This document shows, piece by piece, positions 1 to 5,426 of a stretch of DNA of 5,470 nt (positions are counted from its first letter, which is position 1; every line of letters starts with the position of its first letter). The stretch spans positions 1 through 5,470 of the forward strand of contig JBIKRJ010000160.1 in assembly GCA_044349205.1 (NCBI GenBank), read 5' to 3'. A program made the position numbers and the translations under genes. The notes beneath the pieces were generated by a model that saw only the letters and a program-made list of their open reading frames with translations, was not told where the DNA came from and made no database searches. The stretch is from UBA9547 sp044349205. GTDB lineage: Bacteria; Bacteroidota; Bacteroidia; Cytophagales; UBA9547.

Positions 1-80
1 CACTTTCAAAAACCCTGCCGTTTGAACCAAAGACCTTCCCGTTCAAGACGGGATGCTCTATCCAACTGAGCTATGGGATC
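1..80 (-). pseudogene. tRNA-like element, copy 1, with degenerate 3' half
   Basis: This has the same architecture as the neighbouring copy: canonical from 80 down to 20 (acceptor 5' strand to T loop), then an unrelated 19-base tail at 1-19 lacking the complementary T-stem and acceptor strands. Its anticodon loop is TCTTGAA, giving positional anticodon TTG (glutamine codon CAA), again with C instead of U at position 33 but with the usual purine A at 37. A shifted acceptor pairing with CAGGGTT gives five of seven pairs including wobbles, but leaves no room for a normal T stem. A tRNA gene caller might still report it as a low-scoring or undetermined tRNA. Function is doubtful; the intact parent gene is not in this window. 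Confidence 0.6.
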
Positions 81-82
81 AA

Positions 83-162
83 CACTTTCAAAAACCCTGC
101 CGTTTGAACCAAAGACCTTCCCGTATAAGACGGGATGCTCTATCCAACTGAGCTATGGGATC
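83..162 (-). pseudogene. tRNA-like element, copy 2, with degenerate 3' half
   Basis: Read from 162 downward, the element has acceptor 5' strand GATCCCA, TA at 8-9, D stem GCTC/GAGC around a loop with the conserved GG, anticodon stem TCCCG/CGGGA, a five-base variable loop AGGTC, 5' T-stem TTTGG and T loop TTCAAAC. All lengths are canonical up to 102. From 101 down the sequence is GGCAGGG then TTTTTG, which cannot pair with TTTGG and pairs only poorly with GATCCCA. The anticodon loop is TCTTATA. By position the anticodon is TTA, which would read the stop codon UAA, but C stands where U33 is nearly universal and position 37 is T instead of a purine. No CCA end is encoded. I read it as a truncated tRNA or tRNA-derived repeat rather than a working tRNA. 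The 5' part resembles Bacteroidota tRNA-Arg genes from memory. Confidence 0.6.
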
Positions 163-313
163 ATAAATTTCAAAACGGCACGCAAATTAGGCAAAATACT
201 TAAATGTGCTACTCTATTAGGTTAATGTGTCTAAATAGAATACAAAATTTTACGCCAAAACTTATCAAAAATGGCTTCAAAATAGGTTTTGTTTCGATTT
301 TTTTTGTAATTTA

Positions 314-338
314 GAATAGTGGCATATTGCCACTATTC
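314..338. promoter_or_regulatory. Perfect 11-bp inverted repeat before the peroxiredoxin gene
   Basis: Arms GAATAGTGGCA (314-324) and TGCCACTATTC (328-338) are exact reverse complements around the triplet TAT. The site ends 22 bases before the peroxiredoxin start codon. No run of T follows on either strand, so it is not a standard terminator. A symmetric site this close to a start suits an operator for a dimeric regulator, or a hairpin in the mRNA leader. It does not match the PerR, Fur or OxyR consensus as I know them. A weak Bacteroidota-type -7 element (TAATTTAG at 307-314, one mismatch to TAnnTTTG) abuts it, with TTTTG at 287-291 upstream, but the spacing is short at 15 bases. Confidence 0.6.
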
Positions 339-360
339 ACCATAAACTTTACTTTAAACC

Positions 361-996
361 ATGTCATTAAGATTAGGAGACATCGCCCCTGACTTTACAG
401 CCGAAACGACCGAGGGTACAATCAATTTCCATGAATGGATTGGCGACCAATGGGTTATTTTATTTTCCCATCCTGCAGACTATACTCCTGTATGTACTAC
501 AGAACTGGGTATGGCTTCCAAATACAAATCACAATTCGATGCTAGAAATGTGAAAATGATTGCCATTAGCGTAGACCCACTTGACTCGCACAAAAGCTGG
601 GTAAAAGACATAAACGAAACGCAAAACTGCCAAGTCAATTTTCCGATTATTGCAGACCCTGACCGTAAAATTGCCGAGTTGTACGAGATGATTCACCCAA
701 ATGCCAATGAAAAACAAACGGTTCGTTCGGTGTTCATCATTGGGCCCGACAAGAAAATAAAACTTACCGTGACCTATCCTGCCTCTACTGGTAGAAATTT
801 CGACGAACTTATTCGGGTTATCGATTCGCTGCAACTTACCGCCTACCATAGTGTAGCCACGCCTGCCAACTGGAAAGACGGAGAGGAAGTAGTGGTTGTT
901 CCTGCCATCAAAACGGAAGATATACCTGCCAAATTTCCCAAAGGTTTCAGAGAGGTAAAATACTATTTGCGCTACACACCGCAGCCCAACAAGTAA
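361..996 (+). CDS. 1-Cys peroxiredoxin, Prx6 class
   Basis: This is a cytosolic thiol peroxidase that reduces hydrogen peroxide and organic hydroperoxides through a single peroxidatic cysteine. The 211-residue protein has the family's universal motif PADYTPVC at 38-45, with C45 peroxidatic, T42 and P38 conserved, and H37 just before it as in Prx6. The conserved active-site arginine is R122 in TVRSVF. The C-terminal Prx6 extension is complete: ATPANW near 165 and LRYTPQP at the very end. C90 corresponds to the non-catalytic second cysteine of Prx6 (human Cys91); no 2-Cys resolving motif is present. Length and N-terminus (LGDIAPDF) are normal, which supports the ATG chosen; there is no Shine-Dalgarno. 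The gene appears monocistronic, with a palindrome upstream and a terminator downstream. The electron donor is not encoded nearby. Confidence 0.96.
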   Translation: MSLRLGDIAPDFTAETTEGTINFHEWIGDQWVILFSHPADYTPVCTTELGMASKYKSQFDARNVKMIAISVDPLDSHKSWVKDINETQNCQVNFPIIADPDRKIAELYEMIHPNANEKQTVRSVFIIGPDKKIKLTVTYPASTGRNFDELIRVIDSLQLTAYHSVATPANWKDGEEVVVVPAIKTEDIPAKFPKGFREVKYYLRYTPQPNK

Positions 997-1020
997 AAGG
1001 GATACTTTTATCAGATTTAG

Positions 1021-1062
1021 AAAGCCTATGATTAAAATTCTTAGGCTTTTTTCTTTTTTTTT
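1021..1062 (+). terminator. Rho-independent terminator after the peroxiredoxin gene
   Basis: Stem AAAGCCTA (1021-1028) pairs exactly with TAGGCTTT (1042-1049) around a 13-base loop. A T-rich tract runs from 1047 to 1062, broken only by C1053. It lies 24 bases after the peroxiredoxin stop. The opposite strand has no matching T tract, so it works in one direction only. A smaller AT-rich hairpin (TAAAAG 994-999 with CTTTTA 1005-1010) overlaps the stop codon. Confidence 0.85.
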
Positions 1063-1075
1063 CGATTCTATCTTG

Positions 1076-1103
1076 TTTGGCATTCCGTTCGATTGTTGCC
1101 AAA
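1076..1103. promoter_or_regulatory. Spaced inverted repeat TTTGGCA-N14-TGCCAAA before hisA
   Basis: Exact 7-bp arms at 1076-1082 and 1097-1103 are separated by 14 bases, 40 bases before the hisA start. A two-half-site operator is possible. The arms share the TGGCA/TGCCA core with the palindrome before the peroxiredoxin gene, but spacing and flanks differ. Arms this short can arise by chance, so this is only a candidate. Confidence 0.25.
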
Positions 1104-1143
1104 TTGCAGACTTAAACCCTTTTTTTAACCCCATTTTCCAATC

Positions 1144-1863
1144 GTGTCGAGAATTATTCCTGCTATAGACCTGATAGATGGCAAATGCGTGCGTCTTACC
1201 CAAGGCGATTATTTGCAAAAGAAAAGCTACCATGAAAACCCCTTGGATGTAGCTTTGAAATTTCAAGATCATGGTCTAAAATATTTGCATTTGGTCGATT
1301 TGGACGGAGCTAAAGCAAAAAAAGTGGTGAATTACAAGGTTTTGGAAACTTTAGCCTCGAAAACCGAACTTATCATAGATTTTGGTGGTGGAGTGCAGTC
1401 GGACGAAGATTTGAGAATAGTGTGGGAATGTGGTGCCAAGCAAGTAACGGGTGGCAGCATAGCACTAAAACATAAAGAAATTTTCAAGAAATGGTTTACT
1501 TCTTACGGTGGTGATAAAATCATATTGGGAACCGACGTAAAAGACAAAAAAATAGCCATTCACGGTTGGCAAGAAACGAGCGATGTGTGGCTTTTTGACC
1601 TTATCGAAGAATACATGGAAGTGGGCTTACAATACACCATTACCACCGATGTGGCAAAAGACGGCATGCTACAAGGGCCTTCGTTCGACCTTTACAAGGA
1701 AATGATTGAAAAGTATCCCAAATTGAAAATCATTGCAAGCGGCGGCGTAAGTAACATATCCGATGTAGAGATGTTGTGCGAAATGGGCTTAGATGGAATC
1801 ATCATTGGCAAGGCCATTTATGAAGAAACCATCAAGCTTGGTGACTTGAAAACTTTTCTTTAA
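1144..1863 (+). CDS. hisA: Phosphoribosylformimino-5-aminoimidazole carboxamide ribotide isomerase
   Basis: HisA catalyses the fourth step of histidine synthesis, an Amadori rearrangement of ProFAR to PRFAR, in the cytoplasm on a (beta/alpha)8 barrel. The 239 residues match the family length. Visible hallmarks are IPAIDLIDGKCVRL at the N-terminus with the first catalytic Asp at D9, VDLDGA near 51-56, the phosphate-binding DFGGGVQ (79-85), the second catalytic Asp D131 in LGTDVKD, GWQE (141-144), TTDVAKDGML (167-176) and the second phosphate site IASGGV followed by GIIIGKAIYE. Both half-barrel phosphate sites are intact. The GTG start is placed by the family N-terminus, which begins one residue before RIIPAID; no ATG lies suitably near. 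The leader just upstream is pyrimidine-rich and lacks a Shine-Dalgarno. No other his gene adjoins it, although hisA usually sits beside hisH and hisF. Confidence 0.96.
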   Translation: MSRIIPAIDLIDGKCVRLTQGDYLQKKSYHENPLDVALKFQDHGLKYLHLVDLDGAKAKKVVNYKVLETLASKTELIIDFGGGVQSDEDLRIVWECGAKQVTGGSIALKHKEIFKKWFTSYGGDKIILGTDVKDKKIAIHGWQETSDVWLFDLIEEYMEVGLQYTITTDVAKDGMLQGPSFDLYKEMIEKYPKLKIIASGGVSNISDVEMLCEMGLDGIIIGKAIYEETIKLGDLKTFL

Positions 1864-2212
1864 TGGCCTTTTTTGTCAGGCTTTAGAAAATAAACTTACA
1901 CTCGCCATTTTACTTCCGTTTTTGTCACCTTTTAGCTTTTTGATAAGAATAACAAATAACCTTATCGTTTTCAGGGGTATTATCCGAACTTGATAGCTCT
2001 ATTCCTCATGTAATTTTACATTTCACTTTTCCATTTCGGTCACCCATTTTTTGACTTATTGGGGTCTTTTGCCTGCTTTATTACAAGTTAGAATTTTACA
2101 CCTAAGCACTGTTTTCCACAAACAGCCGTATTCTTCTGAAATTGGTTTGTGGTAGGAAAGGAAGAAGCCTGTCACGATTTAAAGAATAAAAGCAGAGATA
2201 AATACGAACAAT
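1864..2212. other. 349-base gene-free region between hisA and the response regulator
   Basis: I see no convincing coding region, RNA gene or mobile element here. The sequence is AT-rich and includes a weak hairpin (1942-1966) and two similar short stretches, TTTTTGTCA followed by a CTTTAG-like string, near 1870 and 1919. A possible Bacteroidota-type promoter for the response regulator is TTTTG at 2067-2071 with TAGAATTTT at 2089-2097 after a 17-base gap, but the -7 match is imperfect. The open frame 2149-2355 overlaps the start of the response regulator in another frame and has no recognisable protein character. Confidence 0.6.
1942..1970 (+). terminator. Weak possible terminator after hisA
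   Basis: GATAAG (1942-1947) is the exact reverse complement of CTTATC (1961-1966), with a 13-base loop, followed by GTTTT. The stem is short and AT-rich, and it lies about 80 bases after the hisA stop. It is the only hairpin with a following T tract that I found for this gene, and it may be chance. Confidence 0.2.
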
Positions 2213-2614
2213 ATGAAAAACAAGATTCTATTTGTGGACGATTCAAGGACGATACTGGCACTAGTTTCAGGACTCTTTGGTTCCAACTATCAATTGGTGT
2301 GCAAGCAAGATGCCAAAGATGCCTTGAATGCTATCCAACAGGATTTTATTCCTGATTTAATTATTACGGACTTGAACATGCCCGACATGAATGGGTATGA
2401 ATTTGTAAGGAAGTTGAAGTCGGACGAAAACCATGAAAACATTCCCATAATAGTACTTTCTGGCATTGGCGAAAGCGCCGAAAGATTGAAATTGTATAAA
2501 ATGGGGGTGGACGAATACCTGATAAAACCATTCAATCCCGAGGAATTGCTGGTAAGGGTTGAAAAAATATTAAATAGACACAATCAATTGCAATTGAATT
2601 TTGTAGAAGCTTGA
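2213..2614 (+). CDS. Single-domain response regulator (receiver only)
   Basis: This is a CheY-like receiver that takes a phosphoryl group from a sensor kinase. The 133 residues are one complete receiver domain. The acidic pair is D9-D10 in FVDDSR, the phosphoacceptor is D53 in TDLNMPDMNGYEF, the switch residue is S83 in VLSGIGES (Ser rather than Thr, common) and the conserved lysine is K105 in LIKPF. Y102 fits the aromatic switch position. The roughly 20 residues after the LIKPF loop finish the last helix and a short tail, so there is no DNA-binding or enzymatic output domain. No kinase lies beside it, so partner and output are unknown. The ATG fits the normal receiver N-terminus MKNKILFVDD; there is no Shine-Dalgarno. 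The gene ends 20 bases before a strong bidirectional terminator. Confidence 0.93.
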   Translation: MKNKILFVDDSRTILALVSGLFGSNYQLVCKQDAKDALNAIQQDFIPDLIITDLNMPDMNGYEFVRKLKSDENHENIPIIVLSGIGESAERLKLYKMGVDEYLIKPFNPEELLVRVEKILNRHNQLQLNFVEA

Positions 2615-2633
2615 TTCAGTGCGAGAAAAAAAT

Positions 2634-2664
2634 AAAGGAGGCTTCGAATGGCGAAGCCTCCTTT
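2634..2664. terminator. Bidirectional rho-independent terminator
   Basis: A perfect 13-bp stem, AAAGGAGGCTTCG (2634-2646) with CGAAGCCTCCTTT (2652-2664), closes the five-base loop AATGG. Seven Ts run at 2662-2668 for the plus strand. Seven As at 2626-2632 give a T tract for the minus strand. It sits between the converging response regulator and helicase genes and should end both transcripts. Confidence 0.95.
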
Positions 2665-2676
2665 TTTTAGGTCTAT

Positions 2677-3885
2677 TTATCTTCGTTTTTTGAAGTTCTT
2701 AGAATGGTTATGTCTTTTTCCTTGGTCTCTTTTCAGTTCGGGCTGGTACAGTGGACCTTCCCCAAATTCACTAGGGATCTCCAATTTGGGGATGTCTTTG
2801 CCAATCAAACTTTCGATTTGGAAAAATTTGGCTTGGTCACGCTCATTGACAAAAGTGACCGCAGTACCTGTGTTGTCGGCACGTGCGGTGCGCCCTATGC
2901 GGTGAATGTAGTCTTCGGGATCGTTGGGTGTATCGTAATTCACTACCAAGTTGATGCCTTCCACGTCTATACCGCGCGACAGTATGTCGGTACCCACAAT
3001 AATACGCAATGCGTGGTTTTTAAACTCGCGCAAAATGATTTCCCTTTCGCTTTGTTCCAAATCGGAATGGAAACCTTTTACAGCCCAACCCGCCCTTTGC
3101 ATTTCACGCTCCAGCTCCTTTACTTTTTCTTTGGTAGATGCAAAAACAATTACACTCGAAAAATCCTCGTTTGCCAATATTTTACCCAAAATCCCCATTT
3201 TTTGTCTATCATATACCACATAGGCTTGTTGTACAATGCCTTCGGCAGGCTTGGAAATGGCGATGTTTACCTGCTCGGGATTTTTCAAAATTTTACCCGC
3301 CAAATTTCTGATACGAGGTGGCATAGTGGCCGAAAACAATACGGTTTGCCTGTCTTGGGGAAGGTAATTCACAATTTTCATAATATCGTCGAAGAAGCCC
3401 ATATCCAGCATTCGGTCTGCCTCGTCCAATACCAAATGTCGTAAATGCTCAAACTTCATTTCCCCCGACTGCAATAAGGCTATCAAACGACCTGGCGTGG
3501 CAATGACCATATCGGCACCCTGCATCATGGCTTTTTTCTGTTGGTCCCAGGCGGCACCACTGCCACCACCATATACCGCTATAGAACTCACATCGATAAA
3601 ATAGGACAAACCCTCTACTTGTTGGTCTATTTGCATGGCCAACTCCCTTGTAGGGGTCAGAATTAGGGTATTCAAATGTCTGTTGTTGGAACTCAAAATT
3701 TTATGCAAAATAGGCAACACAAAAGCAGCCGTTTTACCAGTGCCAGTTTGGGCACAAGCAATCAAGTCTTTGTTTTCCAGAATGATGGGAATAGCTTGTT
3801 TTTGAATGGGAGTAGGTTTGGTGTATCCCATTGCAGACAAACCTTCTATTAGTTTTTCGTCGAAATTGAAATCGTGAAAAGTCAA
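2677..3885 (-). CDS. rhlE: DEAD-box ATP-dependent RNA helicase, RhlE type
   Basis: This is a cytoplasmic ATPase that unwinds short RNA duplexes; RhlE relatives act in ribosome assembly, RNA decay and cold growth. All motifs are present in 402 residues: Q motif GYTKPTPIQ (20-28), motif I AQTGTGKT (45-52), Ia PTREL (78-82), Ib TPGR (130-133), II DEAD (154-157), III SAT (185-187), IV IVFAS (246-250), V GTDILSRGID (298-307) and VI HRIGRTAR (328-335). The C-terminus is a short basic tail ending KKRR, typical of RhlE and suited to RNA binding. The start is TTG: an in-frame TAA lies five codons upstream, no ATG or GTG intervenes, and the first ATG inside (M19) would cut into the Q motif region. The gene lies 77 bases downstream of dacB on the same strand with no terminator between them, so cotranscription is possible. 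The exact subfamily name is less certain than the DEAD-box call. Confidence 0.94.
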   Translation of the reverse strand: MTFHDFNFDEKLIEGLSAMGYTKPTPIQKQAIPIILENKDLIACAQTGTGKTAAFVLPILHKILSSNNRHLNTLILTPTRELAMQIDQQVEGLSYFIDVSSIAVYGGGSGAAWDQQKKAMMQGADMVIATPGRLIALLQSGEMKFEHLRHLVLDEADRMLDMGFFDDIMKIVNYLPQDRQTVLFSATMPPRIRNLAGKILKNPEQVNIAISKPAEGIVQQAYVVYDRQKMGILGKILANEDFSSVIVFASTKEKVKELEREMQRAGWAVKGFHSDLEQSEREIILREFKNHALRIIVGTDILSRGIDVEGINLVVNYDTPNDPEDYIHRIGRTARADNTGTAVTFVNERDQAKFFQIESLIGKDIPKLEIPSEFGEGPLYQPELKRDQGKRHNHSKNFKKRR

Positions 3886-3962
3886 AGAATTGAAATTTTA
3901 AAAAGGTGAATTTAGTGTATAACAACTTGAAATATAGAAAAAAATAAGACAGCATGCGCATT

Positions 3963-5426
3963 TTACTGCATACAAGCTTCCATTAAACCCTCTATCCACT
4001 TCACCACTTCTCGGTTTGGGACATCGTGATTGTTTACAAGCACTGCAAAAGGGTTCAATTTGTCTTGCGCATCTCTCAAATAACCAGCATAGCATTTGAT
4101 GCGCTCCATGCTGCCGCTTTTGGCTACAATGCGCCCTTCGGCGGGGGTGCCATCGCAAAATTTTTCGAGGGTACCGCCTTTTCCTGAATAGGGCAAAGTG
4201 CCATAAAATTTTTTGAACCAAGGTTCTTGAACGATATTTCCTAGATAGGATGCCAATTGTGTTGCATTTACTAGATTGTATTTTGAAAGTCCGGAACCAT
4301 CCACCATCTTGAAACCTGCGGGGTTTAACATGCGTGATTGGACAAATTTGTTCACAATTTCAAGCCCCACAGCCGTACTTCCATTTTTTAGAATTTCAGC
4401 ACCTAGGGTACGCAAAATGCATTCAGCCGTCAAGTTGTTGCTGGTATAATTGGCATATCGGCAAATGTCGGAAAGCATCGGCGAATAGTGAGTGTACAAG
4501 GTGTTGCATGAATTGGTGTTTATGGATTTGGAAGGTGGATAACATTGGCTAGTCTCTTCAAATGCGATATTTTGTAGTTTCAATTCGTTTTTAAATAGTT
4601 GTAAGAAAAACAATTCGGGTCGGGGAATTGCCCCTTTAATTTTGAACGAATCGCCAACAGGCATTTTACCGTAAATGTGCTTTTCCAAAGCATGAGGTGG
4701 GCCAGGTATAAATGTTTGGTCTCCACCACCGATGGCTGTAGTGGTGTGGTTTATCAGTTTTAGACCGGGAATTTCAGGTTGAGTGTACAATATTTTGGTA
4801 CTGTCGCCAGCTTTTAAACCGGGCTTAAAATATATTTCGTACTGGTTTTCAGACAAGTTCAAAGCCATGAGAGGTGGTGCGTAATAATTCCCTATATCGT
4901 ACCATATCCAATAGGCTGGAACAGGCTCATTTTCAAAGTAAGAAATATCGACCAGCACATTGCCTTTTATTTTCTTGATACCAGCCGCCCTTATTTCTTT
5001 TACCAATTCACGCATCAAAGGCTCCTTCATTTGGCCGCCACCGCTCAGGCTGCCCAACACAGGATCGCCACCGCCTTTCACAATCAAATGACCATTCAAA
5101 ATACCGTCCTGCGAAATTTTACCATCTATCAGTAGTTGCGTTTTGAAACGAAAAGTATCGCCTAGCAAGGCAATAGCTGCAGAAGTTGTAAACAACTTCA
5201 CGACCGATGCTGGCACAAGACTTTTTTGAGGGTTAAATTGCTGCAAGGGTTGGCAATTTTTACCCGACAGTAAACAAAAACCCCACGAAGCCTGATGAAA
5301 AGCGGAGTTGCTATCCATTTTGGCCAAATATGAAGCCACACGGACTGGTTGTCCCAAAACATTGGAAACGGAAAAAAAGAGAAAAAGAGAAATAAAAAAC
5401 AAAAACCTGAAAGAGAAAAAAAGCAT
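3963..5426 (-). CDS. dacB: D-alanyl-D-alanine carboxypeptidase/endopeptidase (PBP4, peptidase S13)
   Basis: This is a periplasmic penicillin-binding protein that trims the terminal D-Ala of peptidoglycan stem peptides and cuts D-Ala-meso-DAP cross-links. The 487 residues fit the family (E. coli DacB has 477). The three active-site motifs are in order: SVVK (S74 nucleophile, K77), SNN (329-331) and KSG (436-438). The long gap between the first two holds the S13-specific insertion, with KGGGDPVLG (117-125) and the YYAPPLMALNLSEN block (181-194). Residues 1-25 are a Phe-rich signal peptide with likely cleavage after VLG before Q26; the only charge is R7. The mature part has nine cysteines, including close pairs C51/C58 and C295/C307, which could form disulfides in the periplasm. 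The ATG at 5426 is needed for the signal peptide. Only 44 bases remain upstream, with no clear promoter or Shine-Dalgarno. Confidence 0.95.
   Translation of the reverse strand: MLFFSFRFLFFISLFLFFSVSNVLGQPVRVASYLAKMDSNSAFHQASWGFCLLSGKNCQPLQQFNPQKSLVPASVVKLFTTSAAIALLGDTFRFKTQLLIDGKISQDGILNGHLIVKGGGDPVLGSLSGGGQMKEPLMRELVKEIRAAGIKKIKGNVLVDISYFENEPVPAYWIWYDIGNYYAPPLMALNLSENQYEIYFKPGLKAGDSTKILYTQPEIPGLKLINHTTTAIGGGDQTFIPGPPHALEKHIYGKMPVGDSFKIKGAIPRPELFFLQLFKNELKLQNIAFEETSQCYPPSKSINTNSCNTLYTHYSPMLSDICRYANYTSNNLTAECILRTLGAEILKNGSTAVGLEIVNKFVQSRMLNPAGFKMVDGSGLSKYNLVNATQLASYLGNIVQEPWFKKFYGTLPYSGKGGTLEKFCDGTPAEGRIVAKSGSMERIKCYAGYLRDAQDKLNPFAVLVNNHDVPNREVVKWIEGLMEACMQ

Larger units (their letters stand above)
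1..162 (-). repeat. Tandem direct repeat of two 80-base tRNA-like units
   Basis: Positions 1-80 and 83-162 are the same 80-base unit, separated by the dinucleotide AA, so the period is 82. They match at 78 of 80 positions. The only differences are adjacent: TC at 43-44 becomes AT at 125-126. The first unit starts at the very first base of the window, so more copies may lie to the left. To the right, the next register keeps partial identity: A at 163 and 166, and TTTCAAAA at 168-175 against 86-93. This suggests a decayed further copy or a flank shared by the duplication. Each unit is tRNA-like on the minus strand. Confidence 0.95.

Noticed and set aside
1..162. CRISPR-like repeat array
   Set aside because: The two units are identical along their full length apart from a two-base spacer, so there are no unique spacers; the content is tRNA-like.
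83..162. Functional ochre suppressor tRNA
   Set aside because: The anticodon by position is TTA, but U33 is replaced by C, position 37 is a pyrimidine, and the T stem and acceptor stem cannot form.
529..1272. 247-codon open frame on the minus strand across the peroxiredoxin gene and the hisA start
   Set aside because: It lies antisense to two well-recognised genes and across a terminator, and its translation shows no family character. It is open because of codon bias on the other strand.
2149..2355. 68-codon plus-strand frame overlapping the response regulator start
   Set aside because: It is out of frame with the receiver, has no domain, and most of its length lies inside the recognised gene.
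2585..2596. 12-bp palindrome CAATTGCAATTG
   Set aside because: It lies inside the 3' end of the response regulator coding sequence (Gln/Leu/Asn codons) and is built from a simple AATTG repeat, so chance is likely.
2704..3444. 246-codon plus-strand open frame and smaller ones at 2648-2905 and 2951-3223
   Set aside because: All are antisense to the helicase, whose complete motif set is decisive; the translations have no recognisable domains.
3929..3936. -7-like element TATATTTC on the minus strand before rhlE
   Set aside because: It matches seven of eight bases of TAnnTTTG, but no TTG-type -33 element lies 17-23 bases upstream, and the region is AT-rich.
3734..4221. Minus-strand frames of 75 and 107 codons, and 4334-4552 on plus
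   Set aside because: They are out-of-frame shadows of rhlE and dacB with low-complexity or composition-driven translations.
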